Assembly: GCA_036504995.1 (NCBI GenBank)
Contig: DASXUG010000017.1
Span: forward strand, 1 to 64,000
DNA: 64,000 nucleotides
Direction: 5' to 3'
From: DASXUG01 sp036504995
GTDB taxonomy: Bacteria; Pseudomonadota; Gammaproteobacteria; Burkholderiales; Methylophilaceae
The position numbers and the translations under genes are program-made. Position 1 is the stretch's first letter, and every line of letters starts with the position of its first letter. Of the stretch, positions 42,463 through 52,456 are shown in pieces. The notes under the pieces were generated by a model. That model ran no database searches and was not told where the DNA came from. It was given only the letters and a program-made list of their open reading frames with translations.

Positions 42463-43116
42463 TTAATCAAAGTTGGGGTTAAAAAACTCGCGTCTGCCGC
42501 GAATTTTTGAAATGCGATCAATCAGCAAATCGAGCGCTTCTTCACTTTTGGTAATGTTGAGCTTTTCATTATTGACAATGAGTAGCGGTGCACCCTCATA
42601 CTGGTGGAAAAACTCACTATAGGCTTCTGATAAGCGCTCAAGATATTCGCGTGGAATTTCTTGCTCGTAAGCAATTTTACGCTGCTCAATACGCTCTAGC
42701 AGAAGATCTACGGGGGTTTGCAGATAAATCACCAAGTCTGGTGTGGTGGTTTGTAGCTGCATATGCTGGTACATTTGGCGGTACAAGGCGAACTCTTCAT
42801 CGTCCAAATTTAAACGTGCAAAGAGTGGATCTTTTTCTAGAAAAAAATCAGCGATGGTGCCGGTGACTTCTGAAAACATGTCGCGTTGCGTTAAATCGCG
42901 AATCTGATTGCAGCGCTGAAATAGAAAAAACAATTGTGTTGGTAGTGCGTAGCGCGGTGCATCTTGGTAAAAGCGCGGTAAAAATGGGTTGGCATCTGCA
43001 TTTTCGAGCAATAAGTTGACGTTGTAGCGCTCGGCTAACTTTTTAGCGAGCGTGGTTTTCCCGCAGCCTATAGGTCCTTCAATGACGATGTAAGGGTATT
43101 TTTCTATGATACTCAT
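42463..43116 (-). CDS. deoxynucleoside kinase (dGK/dAK type)
   Basis: This 217-residue P-loop kinase has Walker A GPIGCGKTT (14-22), the substrate-loop QRDMFSEV region, and YLQTPVDLLLERI followed by a lid REYLERLSEAY. It belongs to the deoxyadenosine/deoxyguanosine kinase family and would phosphorylate salvaged deoxynucleosides with ATP. Proteins of this type often sit between folK and panB in betaproteobacteria. The preferred nucleoside cannot be told from sequence. Confidence 0.88.
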   Translation of the reverse strand: MSIIEKYPYIVIEGPIGCGKTTLAKKLAERYNVNLLLENADANPFLPRFYQDAPRYALPTQLFFLFQRCNQIRDLTQRDMFSEVTGTIADFFLEKDPLFARLNLDDEEFALYRQMYQHMQLQTTTPDLVIYLQTPVDLLLERIEQRKIAYEQEIPREYLERLSEAYSEFFHQYEGAPLLIVNNEKLNITKSEEALDLLIDRISKIRGRREFFNPNFD

Positions 43117-43145
43117 GAGTTTCGCAGTGCTTGAAGTTGAATCAT

Positions 43146-43169
43146 AAATGCATAATTAAGCATGCATTT
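43146..43169. promoter_or_regulatory. perfect 8-bp inverted repeat upstream of deoxynucleoside kinase
   Basis: AAATGCAT (43146-43153), 8-nt spacer, ATGCATTT (43162-43169), about 30 nt upstream of the kinase start. It could be an operator for the kinase-panBC unit or an RNA hairpin. Confidence 0.4.
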
Positions 43170-43238
43170 TCGTTATTGTAGGGCTTCATGTGCTTATTAT
43201 CTACCAAGATTATTGTGTGGTGACCCGCTTTGCTAACG

Positions 43239-43721
43239 CTAGAGTTTTACAATTCCTTGATTTTTCAGAGATAGTTGTGCAGCTAAATCTGCTGCCTTGC
43301 CGTAAGTACCTATTAAAATATCTGGTGCTATTTCCGCCAGCGGCAGCATTACAAATGCGCGTTCATGCATACGTGGATGTGGCACGGTGAGCGTTTCTGT
43401 ATTGATACTGTCGTTGTCGTATAACAATAAATCTAAATCCAACACGCGCGGCGCATTGGGGAATGGGCGTTCGCGGCCGAAGGTTTGTTCAACCGCTAAA
43501 ATCGCTTCGAGCAGTGCATGGGGTGTTAAATCGGTGTTTATTTCAGCCACTGCGTTGATAAAGTCGGGCTGGTTATCGTAGCCTACAGGCGCAGTTTTAT
43601 AGAGCGATGAATGTCGTACTAAAGTTGTTTTGGGCAGTTGTTTTAGCGCCTCAAAAGCATTTAACACTTGTTGCTGTGGCGATTGTAAGTTGCTGCCGAG
43701 GGCAATAAAAGCGGTGGTCAT
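43239..43721 (-). CDS. folK: 2-amino-4-hydroxy-6-hydroxymethyldihydropteridine pyrophosphokinase
   Basis: FolK transfers pyrophosphate from ATP to hydroxymethyl-dihydropterin in folate synthesis. The 160-residue protein has ALGSNLQSP, LEAILAVEQTFGRERPFPNAPRVLDLDLLLYDN (read in parts) and VPHPRMHERAFVMLPL, all conserved, including the metal-binding DLDLL. It lies 9 nt after pcnB. Confidence 0.96.
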   Translation of the reverse strand: MTTAFIALGSNLQSPQQQVLNAFEALKQLPKTTLVRHSSLYKTAPVGYDNQPDFINAVAEINTDLTPHALLEAILAVEQTFGRERPFPNAPRVLDLDLLLYDNDSINTETLTVPHPRMHERAFVMLPLAEIAPDILIGTYGKAADLAAQLSLKNQGIVKL

Positions 43722-43730
43722 ACGATGAAA

Positions 43731-45116
43731 CTATGCTTGCGATGTACCGCTACCAGCTGGCTTTTTACGGCGACGGCGGCGTTTCACAGGCTCAGTGTTA
43801 GGTTTTAGCATAGCGGTACGCGTCTCACCTGTGGCATTAGCGAAGTTGGTCCACCATTCACCAAGCTCGGCAGATACTTCGCCAGACTCGCAGCGCAACA
43901 GCAGAAAGTCATAAGCCGCACGGAAGCGAGGATTTTCTAGCAAGCTAAATGGACGCTTACCTGCGCGTTGTTCAAAGCGCGGTTGCAGACCCCAAATTTC
44001 TTTCATTGTTGCGCTATAACGCTTATGAATCGCCAGTTTTTCTGCCTGAATATCGATTACTTCGTTCATGGCAAAATGCAAGGCAGGAATTGGGCGCTCG
44101 CCCTGTTTTTGATAGACAGCCCAAGCCGTAAGCACCTCATGCCAAAGTAATGTAGCAAACAAAAAGCTAGGGGATACAGGTTTTTCTGCTAATACACGAT
44201 CATCAGTATTTTGTAACGCAAGCGTGACAAATTTTTCGCCCATGGGTTGCTCTAATACCACATCAAGCAGTGGTAACAGGCCGTGATGTAAGCCATGCTT
44301 GCGCAGTGCTGTCACGCTTTCAATGGCGTGACCTGATAAAAATAGTTTAAGCATTTCATCAAATAAACGCGATGGCGGAACATCGTGTAGCAGGTCTGCT
44401 AATTTGGGAATGGGGGCTTCGGTTGATTTTTCGATCTTCAAGCCAAGTTTTGCAGATAGCCGGATGGCACGCAACATACGCACAGGGTCTTCACGATAGC
44501 GTGTGGTTGGGTCGCCAATCATGCGTAAAACACCTGATTGAATATCTGCTACGCCGTTATGAAAATCTAAAATCTCTTCGGTGGCAGGGTCGTAATACAG
44601 TGCGTTGGCTGTGAAGTCGCGGCGTACAGCATCCTCCTCTTGGTTACCAAATACATTGTCGCGCAGAATGCGACCACTGTCGGCAATTTGCGCATCATTT
44701 TGACCGCTATCCGCCAAGTGGCTACCACGGAAAGTTGAAACCTCTACTGTCTCATCACCAAACATCACGTGCACTAAGCGAAAGCGGCGACCAATAATGC
44801 GTGAGCGACGAAACACACGGTTCACTTCTTCAGGGGTGGCGTCAGTTGCAATGTCAAAGTCTTTGGGCTTACGCTGCAACAGTAAATCACGCACAGCGCC
44901 ACCTACAACAAAAGCCTCAAAACCAGCTTTTTGTAAGCCTTCAGTAGTTTTAATGGCGCCCACACTCAATAAATTGCGGTCGATTCGGTGGGTTTTTGCG
45001 GAGATACGTTTCGCCGCGTGTGCTTTGCGTTGCCCCGTTTTGGGTGCATGCGAAGGCGAGGCAGTGGTTGTAGAGGTTTTTGGTTTAAAGACCTTTTGCA
45101 GCAGTTTTTTAATCAT
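43731..45116 (-). CDS. pcnB: poly(A) polymerase PcnB
   Basis: PcnB adds 3' poly(A) tails that promote RNA decay. The 461-residue protein has the nucleotidyltransferase head GGAVRDLLL (72-80), DFDIATD (86-92) with catalytic Asp pair, the RRDFTANALYYDP neck and RMLRAIRLSAKLG. The C-terminus is very basic (KRRRRRKK), as in poly(A) polymerases rather than CCA enzymes. ATG 45116 is chosen: a GTG 60 nt upstream would put a TATAAT-like -10 element (45159-45164, minus strand) inside the gene. Neither start has a clear ribosome site. Confidence 0.9.
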   Translation of the reverse strand: MIKKLLQKVFKPKTSTTTASPSHAPKTGQRKAHAAKRISAKTHRIDRNLLSVGAIKTTEGLQKAGFEAFVVGGAVRDLLLQRKPKDFDIATDATPEEVNRVFRRSRIIGRRFRLVHVMFGDETVEVSTFRGSHLADSGQNDAQIADSGRILRDNVFGNQEEDAVRRDFTANALYYDPATEEILDFHNGVADIQSGVLRMIGDPTTRYREDPVRMLRAIRLSAKLGLKIEKSTEAPIPKLADLLHDVPPSRLFDEMLKLFLSGHAIESVTALRKHGLHHGLLPLLDVVLEQPMGEKFVTLALQNTDDRVLAEKPVSPSFLFATLLWHEVLTAWAVYQKQGERPIPALHFAMNEVIDIQAEKLAIHKRYSATMKEIWGLQPRFEQRAGKRPFSLLENPRFRAAYDFLLLRCESGEVSAELGEWWTNFANATGETRTAMLKPNTEPVKRRRRRKKPAGSGTSQA

Positions 45117-45373
45117 CAGAGGTGTTGCCCGTACATCCACATCGCTATAAGTAGATAAATTATAACGTAAACTCACCTTGTTTGCGTTTAAACAACGATG
45201 CTTGAATATGGCTGGTTATTTTGCTTGCTAGAGTAGAGTCTTAAAAGCCTTAATTTACAGTATCTGCGCCTCCCTATGCTTCCCGATATTCTGAGGGCGT
45301 GTAAACGCTTTCGAGCCCATGTTGTTATTCTTTAGCAATCCTTAGTTAGATGTTCATATATTCCCCACACATT

Positions 45374-45403
45374 TTGAATCCCACTAATTGATGCTGTTAT
45401 AAT
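45374..45403 (+). promoter_or_regulatory. sigma-70 type promoter for ftsK operon
   Basis: TTGAAT (45374-45379), 18 nt, TATAAT (45398-45403), 47 nt before the ftsK start. The -10 is a perfect consensus. Confidence 0.5.
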
Positions 45404-45450
45404 CGTGCTTAATTGTGTTTTATTCAAACCTTTTAAGGTAATCCATTATT

Positions 45451-47757
45451 TTGTTTTTTCAGAAAAAATCACCACCACTGAATGTTAGACGCGAGTCGTC
45501 TGCAGAAGCCAGTAAAACGGTCGCTAACCCTTTAGTCAAAGAGGCTTGGTGGCTTGGTTTGTTCGTATTGGGGATGTACTTGGCGCTGATTCTGTTCAGC
45601 TATCACCGCCATGATCCTTCTTGGTCGCATAGTGCTAGCGATAGCGCCCAAATTTACAATCTGGGTGGGAGTGTAGGCGCTTGGCTGGCAGATATTCTTT
45701 TGTATTTGCTTGGTTTTTCAGCTTGGTGGATCGTGGTTTTTGCGTTTTATGCCATTTGGCTGGTGTATCTGCGTCTGGAAGTGGTAGCCGCGGGTGAGCG
45801 CCCTATCATTTGGTTAAACGTGGTTGGTTTTTTGATGTTGCTAGTCGCCTCCGCGATGCTTGAAGCTGGGCATTTGATTGCTTTGTCAGTGCAATTGCCG
45901 TTGGCGGCGGGTGGGATGCTTGGCTCTGTGTTAGACGGTGGTTTGCGTGCCATGTTAGGTTACACAGGCTCAACCATGTTGTTGCTGTTGTTGATGGCAG
46001 TAGGCTTTAGTCTATTCACGGGCTGGTCATGGATTCTAATCGTTGAAAAATTTGGTGGTGTAATTTTAGACGCGCATGCCTTTATCAAAGCAAAATGGCA
46101 AGACAAAAAAGATAGAGAAGTAGGGCGAGTGGCAGAGCAACAACGTGAGGTGTTTGTTGACCAAGAACGTAAGCGTGTAGAAGACCGTGTGCCAGTTAAA
46201 ATTGAAGTGCCGCAAGTTGAAATCGTTAAAAGCGAGCGGATTCAAAAAGAGCGTCAAGTGCCGTTGTTTGAAACGATGCCGGACTCTCCTTTGCCGCCAT
46301 TACATTTGTTAGATGAACCGAGTGGCGTAGTTGAGTTGCAGTCAGCAGAAACGCTAGACTTCACTTCACGTTTGATTGAGCGTAAGTTGATGGATTTTGG
46401 TATCGAAGTCAAGGTGTTGGTTGCGTTGCCTGGCCCTGTGATTACACGTTATGAGTTGGAGCCAGCCCCAGGTGTGAAAGGCAGCCAAGTCGCTAATTTA
46501 TCAAAAGATTTGGCGCGCGCTTTATCTGTCGTCAGCATACGTGTGGTGGAAACTATTCCTGGTAAAAGCTGCATGGGTCTGGAGATTCCTAATCCCAAGC
46601 GCCAAATTGTTTTCCTTTCAGAAATTCTAGGTTCGCAAGTGTATGCCGATGTGCATTCGCCTTTGGCAATGGCAATGGGTAAAGACATTGCTGGCAAACC
46701 TGTTGTGGCTGATTTAGCTAAAATGCCGCACGTATTGGTGGCAGGGACGACTGGTTCAGGTAAATCTGTGGCGATTAACGCCATGATTTTGAGTTTGCTT
46801 TACAAGGCCGAAGCCAGCAAAGTGCGTATGATTTTGATCGACCCAAAAATGCTGGAGCTTTCAGTGTATGAGGGCATTCCGCATTTATTAGCCCCTGTCA
46901 TTACCGATATGCGTCAGGCGGGTAATGCCTTGAACTGGGGCGTGGCCGAGATGGAGCGTCGCTACAAGCTGATGTCTGCTCTAGGGGTGCGTAACTTAGC
47001 TGGCTACAATCAAAAAGTGCGTGATGCAATTAAAGATGGTCACCCAATTACACATCCATTTACGCTGACACCAGATAGTCCAGAGCCATTGGAAGAGTTG
47101 CCGCTGATTGTGATTGTGATTGATGAGTTAGCTGATTTAATGATGGTGGTCGGTAAAAAGGTTGAAGAGCCTATTGCTCGTTTAGCACAAAAAGCGCGTG
47201 CCTGTGGCATCCACTTGGTGGTGGCAACCCAGCGCCCTTCTGTGGACGTAATTACTGGCTTAATTAAAGCTAATATTCCTACACGTGTGGCATTTCAGGT
47301 TTCTAGTAAAATTGACTCGCGTACTATTCTTGATCAAATGGGCGCTGAAGCTTTGCTGGGACAGGGGGATATGTTGTATCAACCGCCTGGCACTAGCTAC
47401 CCACAACGTATCCATGGCGCGTTTGTCAGTGATGCAGAAGTACATCGCGTGGTGGATTATCTTAAGATGCAAGGTGAACCAAACTATATCGAGGGCATTC
47501 TTACAGGGGCAACAGAAGAAGGTGGTGAGCTTGGTGAAGTGAGTGAGGGGGGTGGTGAAGCTGATCCGCTTTACGACGAAGCCGTTGCTATTGTGTTAAA
47601 AACACGCCGCGCTTCCATTTCATCTGTGCAGCGCCAATTGCGTATCGGCTACAACCGTGCGGCGCGTCTTATTGAAGAAATGGAGCGAGCAGGTTTGGTT
47701 TCAGCCATGCAGAGCAATGGTAACCGAGAAGTCATTGCCCCAAACTCACAATCATGA
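45451..47757 (+). CDS. ftsK: DNA translocase FtsK
   Basis: FtsK coordinates cell division with chromosome dimer resolution. The 768-residue protein has an N-terminal membrane domain with about four TM segments (within 27-205), a charged linker and the motor domain with Walker A GTTGSGKS (432-439) and Walker B LIVIVIDELADLMM. The C-terminal gamma winged helix (SISSVQRQLRIGYNRAARL) reads KOPS sequences. TTG 45451 is the likely start, with AAGGTAA at 45435-45441; no ATG is suitably placed. The linker is short compared with E. coli FtsK. It leads the ftsK-lolA-rarA-serS operon. Confidence 0.95.
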   Translation: MFFQKKSPPLNVRRESSAEASKTVANPLVKEAWWLGLFVLGMYLALILFSYHRHDPSWSHSASDSAQIYNLGGSVGAWLADILLYLLGFSAWWIVVFAFYAIWLVYLRLEVVAAGERPIIWLNVVGFLMLLVASAMLEAGHLIALSVQLPLAAGGMLGSVLDGGLRAMLGYTGSTMLLLLLMAVGFSLFTGWSWILIVEKFGGVILDAHAFIKAKWQDKKDREVGRVAEQQREVFVDQERKRVEDRVPVKIEVPQVEIVKSERIQKERQVPLFETMPDSPLPPLHLLDEPSGVVELQSAETLDFTSRLIERKLMDFGIEVKVLVALPGPVITRYELEPAPGVKGSQVANLSKDLARALSVVSIRVVETIPGKSCMGLEIPNPKRQIVFLSEILGSQVYADVHSPLAMAMGKDIAGKPVVADLAKMPHVLVAGTTGSGKSVAINAMILSLLYKAEASKVRMILIDPKMLELSVYEGIPHLLAPVITDMRQAGNALNWGVAEMERRYKLMSALGVRNLAGYNQKVRDAIKDGHPITHPFTLTPDSPEPLEELPLIVIVIDELADLMMVVGKKVEEPIARLAQKARACGIHLVVATQRPSVDVITGLIKANIPTRVAFQVSSKIDSRTILDQMGAEALLGQGDMLYQPPGTSYPQRIHGAFVSDAEVHRVVDYLKMQGEPNYIEGILTGATEEGGELGEVSEGGGEADPLYDEAVAIVLKTRRASISSVQRQLRIGYNRAARLIEEMERAGLVSAMQSNGNREVIAPNSQS

Positions 47758-47772
47758 TTGAGTAAGAAATTT

Positions 47773-48390
47773 ATGAAAAATTTAGTATTAAAAGCCTTAA
47801 CCGCAGTGTTGCTAGTACCACTTATTGCCCATGCGAGTGGGGTGGAGCACTTTAAGTCTTATTTTAAAAATATTAGCAGCATGCGTGCCGATTTTCACCA
47901 AGTCGTGACTGATAAGCAGGGCAATGTGTTGCAAACGTCAGATGGTAAAATGCAGTTGCAACGCCCAGGTTTATTCCGTTGGGATTACGACGCCCCCAAT
48001 AAACAGCAAATTGTTGGCGATGGTCAGAAAATCTGGCTTTACGATATAGATTTAAACCAAGTGACAGTGCGTGATATGGCTAAAGCTGTAGGCGGTACGC
48101 CTGCCGCTTTGCTGGCGGGCAACAATGATGTCGAAAAGTATTTTAAGCTAAAAGATACCAGCCGTAAGGGTGACTTGGAATGGGTTTTAGCCACTGCAAA
48201 AGACAAAGAGGGTGAGTTCGACCGCGTGTTTTTTGGCTTTAATGGGGATGAGCTAGCCGAGATGGAGTTACACGATAACTTTGGCAATCGTACCAATATT
48301 GTGTTTAGCCATTTTGAACGCAACCCTAAGCTCACCAACGCTTCATTCTTATTTAAACCACCTCAGGGCACGGATGTCGTCGGCGAATAG
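47773..48390 (+). CDS. lolA: outer-membrane lipoprotein carrier LolA
   Basis: LolA carries lipoproteins across the periplasm from LolCDE to LolB. The mature protein follows a signal peptide (LVLKALTAVLLVPLIAHA). The 205-residue protein has SMRADFHQVV, GKMQLQRPGLFRWDYDAP and KQQIVGDGQKIWLYDIDL, typical of the family. ATG 47773 with GAGTAAG upstream is preferred over TTG 47758, which abuts the ftsK stop. The rarA start lies inside its last codons. Confidence 0.95.
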   Translation: MKNLVLKALTAVLLVPLIAHASGVEHFKSYFKNISSMRADFHQVVTDKQGNVLQTSDGKMQLQRPGLFRWDYDAPNKQQIVGDGQKIWLYDIDLNQVTVRDMAKAVGGTPAALLAGNNDVEKYFKLKDTSRKGDLEWVLATAKDKEGEFDRVFFGFNGDELAEMELHDNFGNRTNIVFSHFERNPKLTNASFLFKPPQGTDVVGE

Positions 48391-49705
48391 TCTTTTTGAG
48401 CCGAACCAGCCGCAAGCGCCACTTGCAGAGCGGCTGCGCCCTAAGCATGTCGATGAGGTCGTAGGGCAAGGTCATCTGCTTGGTCAAGGCAAGCCGCTGC
48501 GCTTAGCATTTCAATCGGGCAAACTGCCCTCCATGATTTTATGGGGCCCCCCAGGCGTGGGTAAAACCACGCTTGCACGATTGATCGCCAATACTGCAGA
48601 CGCCGAATTTATTGCGGTTTCTGCTGTGTTATCTGGCATTAAAGATATACGTGAAGCGGTTGAGCGTGCCGAACATACCTTGCAGCAATCAGGCCGCAAA
48701 ACCATTTTATTTGTCGATGAAGTGCACCGATTTAACAAGGGTCAGCAAGACGCGTTTCTGCCTTTTGTGGAAAGTGGTTTAATTACCTTTATCGGCGCAA
48801 CCACGGAAAATCCTTCGTTTGAAGTGAATAGCGCTTTGCTTAGCCGTGCGCAAGTCTTTGTATTAAGTGCATTATCTGAGGCTGAGCTGGGTTTGTTACT
48901 GGATCGTGCCCGAGAAGAAATGGCATCGACCATTCCACTCACTACTGAAGTACGTGAGCAGGTCATCGCTTATGCTGATGGCGATGCGCGTCGTTTGCTT
49001 AATTTTGTAGAAGGGCTGCTCAATGCTGCGTCAGCGGCCGATGTGGCAGAAATTGATGAAGTCTTTTTGCAAACCACCATGGCAAGCAAGTTACGCCGTT
49101 TTGATAAAGGTGGCGAAGCCTTTTATGATCAGATTTCGGCACTGCATAAATCTGTGCGCGGCTCCAACCCAGATGCTGCTTTATACTGGTTTTTACGCAT
49201 GTTAGACGGTGGGGCTGACCCTATGTATTTGGCGCGCAGAATTGTGCGTATGGCGGTGGAAGATATTGGCATCGCCGACCCGCGCGCGCAAACCATGGCA
49301 CTCGAAGCCTGCCAAATTTATGAGCGACTAGGCTCACCAGAAGGTGAGTTGGCATTAAGTAATGCAGTAATCTACTGTGCAGTTGCTGCCAAAAGCAATG
49401 CGGCTTATATGGCCTATAATCAAGCCAAAGCCTTTGTCGCACAAGATAAATCGCGCCCTGTGCCCTTGCACTTGCGCAACGCGCCAACTAAGTTGATGAA
49501 AGCCTTAGATTACGGTAAAGAGTACCGTTATGCACATAATGAACCAGAGGCTTATGCTGCGGGCGAGCACTATTTTCCTGAGGATTTGGCCCCGATTCCG
49601 TTTTATCAGCCCACACCGCGCGGTTTGGAAGGTAAAATAGCAGAAAAATTAAATCACCTTAAAGATTTAGACCGACAAAAATTAAATAGCAAAGCGAAAA
49701 AGTAA
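48374..49705 (+). CDS. rarA: replication-associated recombination protein RarA (MgsA)
   Basis: RarA is a clamp-loader-like AAA+ ATPase acting at stalled replication forks. The 443-residue protein (E. coli 447) has LAERLRPKHVDEVVGQ, Walker A GPPGVGKTT (58-66), Walker B ILFVDEVHRFNKGQQD, and sensor ATTENPSFEVNSALLSR. ATG 48374 overlaps the lolA end by 17 nt and matches the family start; an in-frame ATG 93 nt upstream would run deep inside lolA and is unlikely. The lolA-rarA-serS order is conserved in many proteobacteria. Confidence 0.95.
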   Translation: MSSANSLFEPNQPQAPLAERLRPKHVDEVVGQGHLLGQGKPLRLAFQSGKLPSMILWGPPGVGKTTLARLIANTADAEFIAVSAVLSGIKDIREAVERAEHTLQQSGRKTILFVDEVHRFNKGQQDAFLPFVESGLITFIGATTENPSFEVNSALLSRAQVFVLSALSEAELGLLLDRAREEMASTIPLTTEVREQVIAYADGDARRLLNFVEGLLNAASAADVAEIDEVFLQTTMASKLRRFDKGGEAFYDQISALHKSVRGSNPDAALYWFLRMLDGGADPMYLARRIVRMAVEDIGIADPRAQTMALEACQIYERLGSPEGELALSNAVIYCAVAAKSNAAYMAYNQAKAFVAQDKSRPVPLHLRNAPTKLMKALDYGKEYRYAHNEPEAYAAGEHYFPEDLAPIPFYQPTPRGLEGKIAEKLNHLKDLDRQKLNSKAKK

Positions 49706-50980
49706 ATGTTAGATATTCAAGCCCTTAGAAATGATTTAGATGCTGTCGTTGCCAAGTTAGCCGCACGTAAATTTGAATTTGATACCGCTAAATTTAGTGC
49801 ATTAGAAGCTGAGCGCAAAACCGTACAAACACGCACGCAAGATTTACAAGCCAAACGTAACGCCACTTCAAAAAGCATCGGTATTGCTAAATCTAAAGGT
49901 GAAGATGTTAGCGCTATTATGGCGGAAGTTGCAGGCCTAGGTGAGCAGCTTAAAGTAGATGAAACTCGCTTGACAGAGATTCAAACCGAGTTACAAAACT
50001 TGTTGTTAAACGTACCCAACTTACCACACGAAAGCGTGCCCGTTGGAAAATCAGAAGAAGATAATGTTGAAGTTCGCAAAGTTGGTATTCCTCGTACGTT
50101 TGATTTTGCAATCAAAGACCACACCGATGTTGGTATGCCGTTAGGTTTGGATTTTGATACTGGCGCTAAACTTTCAGGTGCGCGCTTCACTTTAATGCGT
50201 GGACAAATTGCTAAGCTACACCGTGCTTTGGCGCAGTTTATGATTAACACGCAAACTGAGCAGCATGGCTATGAAGAGTGTTACACGCCTTATATGGTGA
50301 ATGCTGAAACCCTATTGGGTACGGGTCAATTACCGAAGTTTGAAGAAGATTTGTTTTCTTTGGCACATAACGATAGCAAACTGTATTTAATTCCGACTTC
50401 TGAAGTTACCCTAACCAACACCGTGCGCGATGAAATCGTGCCGCTGGAAAACTTGCCAATTAAGCTTACTGCACATACCCCATGCTTCCGTTCAGAGGCT
50501 GGTTCTTATGGGCGTGATACACGTGGCATGATACGTCAGCATCAGTTTGATAAAGTTGAAATGGTGCAAATTGTACATCCTGAAAAAAGCTATGAGGCTT
50601 TGGAGGAGATGGTGGGCCATGCTGAAAATATCCTTAAAGCGTTGGAGTTGCCTTACCGTGTAGTGTCTCTGTGCACAGGCGATATGGGTTTTGGCGCAGC
50701 AAAGACCTATGACTTGGAAGTGTGGTTACCTGCGCAAAATACTTACCGTGAAATTTCTTCCGTGTCTAATTGCGAAGCGTTTCAAGCACGTCGCTTGCAA
50801 GCGCGCTTCCGTAATGAAAACGGCAAGCCTGAATTAGTGCATACGCTCAATGGTTCTGGTTTGGCGGTCGGCCGTACCTTGGTCGCTGTGCTAGAAAATT
50901 ACCAAAACGCCGATGGTAGCGTGACAATTCCCAAAGTGTTGCAGCCGTATATGGGCGGTAAGGAAAACATCAGCCTATAA
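49706..50980 (+). CDS. serS: seryl-tRNA synthetase
   Basis: SerS charges tRNA-Ser (and tRNA-Sec). The 424-residue protein has the N-terminal coiled-coil arm (about 30-100), class II motif 2 FRSEAGSYGRDTRGMIRQHQ and motif 3 NGSGLAVGRTLVAVLENYQ, and IPTSEVTLTN for serine binding. It starts immediately after the rarA stop and its own stop is 8 nt from the convergent mltF stop, with no visible terminator. Confidence 0.98.
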   Translation: MLDIQALRNDLDAVVAKLAARKFEFDTAKFSALEAERKTVQTRTQDLQAKRNATSKSIGIAKSKGEDVSAIMAEVAGLGEQLKVDETRLTEIQTELQNLLLNVPNLPHESVPVGKSEEDNVEVRKVGIPRTFDFAIKDHTDVGMPLGLDFDTGAKLSGARFTLMRGQIAKLHRALAQFMINTQTEQHGYEECYTPYMVNAETLLGTGQLPKFEEDLFSLAHNDSKLYLIPTSEVTLTNTVRDEIVPLENLPIKLTAHTPCFRSEAGSYGRDTRGMIRQHQFDKVEMVQIVHPEKSYEALEEMVGHAENILKALELPYRVVSLCTGDMGFGAAKTYDLEVWLPAQNTYREISSVSNCEAFQARRLQARFRNENGKPELVHTLNGSGLAVGRTLVAVLENYQNADGSVTIPKVLQPYMGGKENISL

Positions 50981-50988
50981 CTCTAGTC

Positions 50989-52425
50989 TTATTGAACTAG
51001 CGCTGTATGGATTGTGGGGTCGTTGGCTTCTTCCAGCAAATTAAAATCTGGCAGGATAGATTGATGCTTAGGTTGGTAGCGTTCTAGAATTTTTTGATAG
51101 GTACGAATAGATTCAACAAATACGACGGGCGCACCTCCACTGGCATAGCCGTACTTCAGGGTAGAGTAGTATTCGGCCTTATTCAGCAAGGGCAAGGTTT
51201 TTTTCAAGTCTGCCCAGCTGTCTGGATTGAGTTTTAAGCGCTGCGCCAGCACTCTTGCATCCTCAACGTGGGCATAACCAATATTGTAAGCCGCTAGCGT
51301 AAACCAAGTCCTATCCGGCTCAGGGATGCGTTTAGGAATCAGCTCTTTCAGCAGGTTAATATACTTTGCCCCGCCCATAATACTCTGCCGCGCATCTAAA
51401 CGATCGGATACACCCATTCTGTCAGCCGTGTCCTCGGTCAGCATCATCATGCCGCGCACGTTGGTGGGTGAGGTGTTGAGTCTATCCCAATGCGATTCTT
51501 GATAACTAATTGCTGCGATTAAGCGCCAATCCAGATTCGTTTGTTCCTGCGCCTCTTTAAACAACTTGGAGTACTTGGGTAATAGTTGCTGGCTGCGGGT
51601 TAAGAATGCGGTGACATCCATATTATCCAAGCGCTCTACATGGCCGTAGTAGCGGTCTATTAGATTGCGCAAAGTGCCATCTTTTTTTATCTGAGTGAAA
51701 AAAGCTTCTGCTTTTTTATACAGTTCTGGTTCACCACGCTGTGGCATTGCCCAAGCGATTTTTTCAGGTTGACCCAAAGCCATGCCTTTACCTAAGTTGG
51801 GATAATAGTTCGCTAGTAAATCAATTAAATGGTCGTCAGCCACGGTGTAATCAATCGTGCCACTCGCCACTTGCTCGAGTAATTCATCTGCACTGCTGTT
51901 TTTGGGTTCTTGCCAACTTAGGTCTGGATTTTGCTGTTTAAGCGTTCTTAGTCGTTCGGCGTAGCTAGTACCAGCTGGCACCATAATTAATTTTTGTGTC
52001 AAATCTCGTACATTTTTTGGGGCACTATTTTGTTGTTTGTTATACACCACATACTGCTGTACTTCTTGGTAAGGTTTGGTGAAATTGACTAAACGGCTTC
52101 TAATTGGGGTAATGGATAAATCGGCTGCCGCGATATGGGCTTTGCCATTCATCAAGGTGGGGATGACTTTAGAAATATTATCAACGACTAGAAATTTAAC
52201 TTGATAGTCTGGACCTAAGGATTTCGCGAACAGCATCGCCAAGTCATACTCCAAGCCAGCATGCTCGCCTTCTTCATTGACATAGTATGTATTGGGGCCG
52301 TTATGCGTGACGACTACCAGTTCTTTGCTTACGCTAGAAGGCAGTAAAGTCTCTTGTTTAGGGGTAATGGGTTGCTCACAAGCGCTGATAGCAAGGCCCA
52401 AAAGTAAAATAAGCAAGGTGCGCAT
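50989..52425 (-). CDS. mltF: membrane-bound lytic murein transglycosylase F
   Basis: MltF cleaves peptidoglycan strands to form 1,6-anhydromuramyl ends. The 478-residue lipoprotein has lipobox ISAC (Cys16), an N-terminal solute-binding-protein-like domain (about 35-265; ELVVVTHNGPNTYYV) and a C-terminal SLT domain with catalytic Glu310 in ISYQESHWD and YINLLKELIPKRIPEPDR. This two-domain order is diagnostic of MltF. An imperfect 18-bp tandem repeat lies just upstream of the start. Confidence 0.94.
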   Translation of the reverse strand: MRTLLILLLGLAISACEQPITPKQETLLPSSVSKELVVVTHNGPNTYYVNEEGEHAGLEYDLAMLFAKSLGPDYQVKFLVVDNISKVIPTLMNGKAHIAAADLSITPIRSRLVNFTKPYQEVQQYVVYNKQQNSAPKNVRDLTQKLIMVPAGTSYAERLRTLKQQNPDLSWQEPKNSSADELLEQVASGTIDYTVADDHLIDLLANYYPNLGKGMALGQPEKIAWAMPQRGEPELYKKAEAFFTQIKKDGTLRNLIDRYYGHVERLDNMDVTAFLTRSQQLLPKYSKLFKEAQEQTNLDWRLIAAISYQESHWDRLNTSPTNVRGMMMLTEDTADRMGVSDRLDARQSIMGGAKYINLLKELIPKRIPEPDRTWFTLAAYNIGYAHVEDARVLAQRLKLNPDSWADLKKTLPLLNKAEYYSTLKYGYASGGAPVVFVESIRTYQKILERYQPKHQSILPDFNLLEEANDPTIHTALVQ

Positions 52426-52456
52426 AACTCGCAGTTTTACTAACTTATGCCACTTT

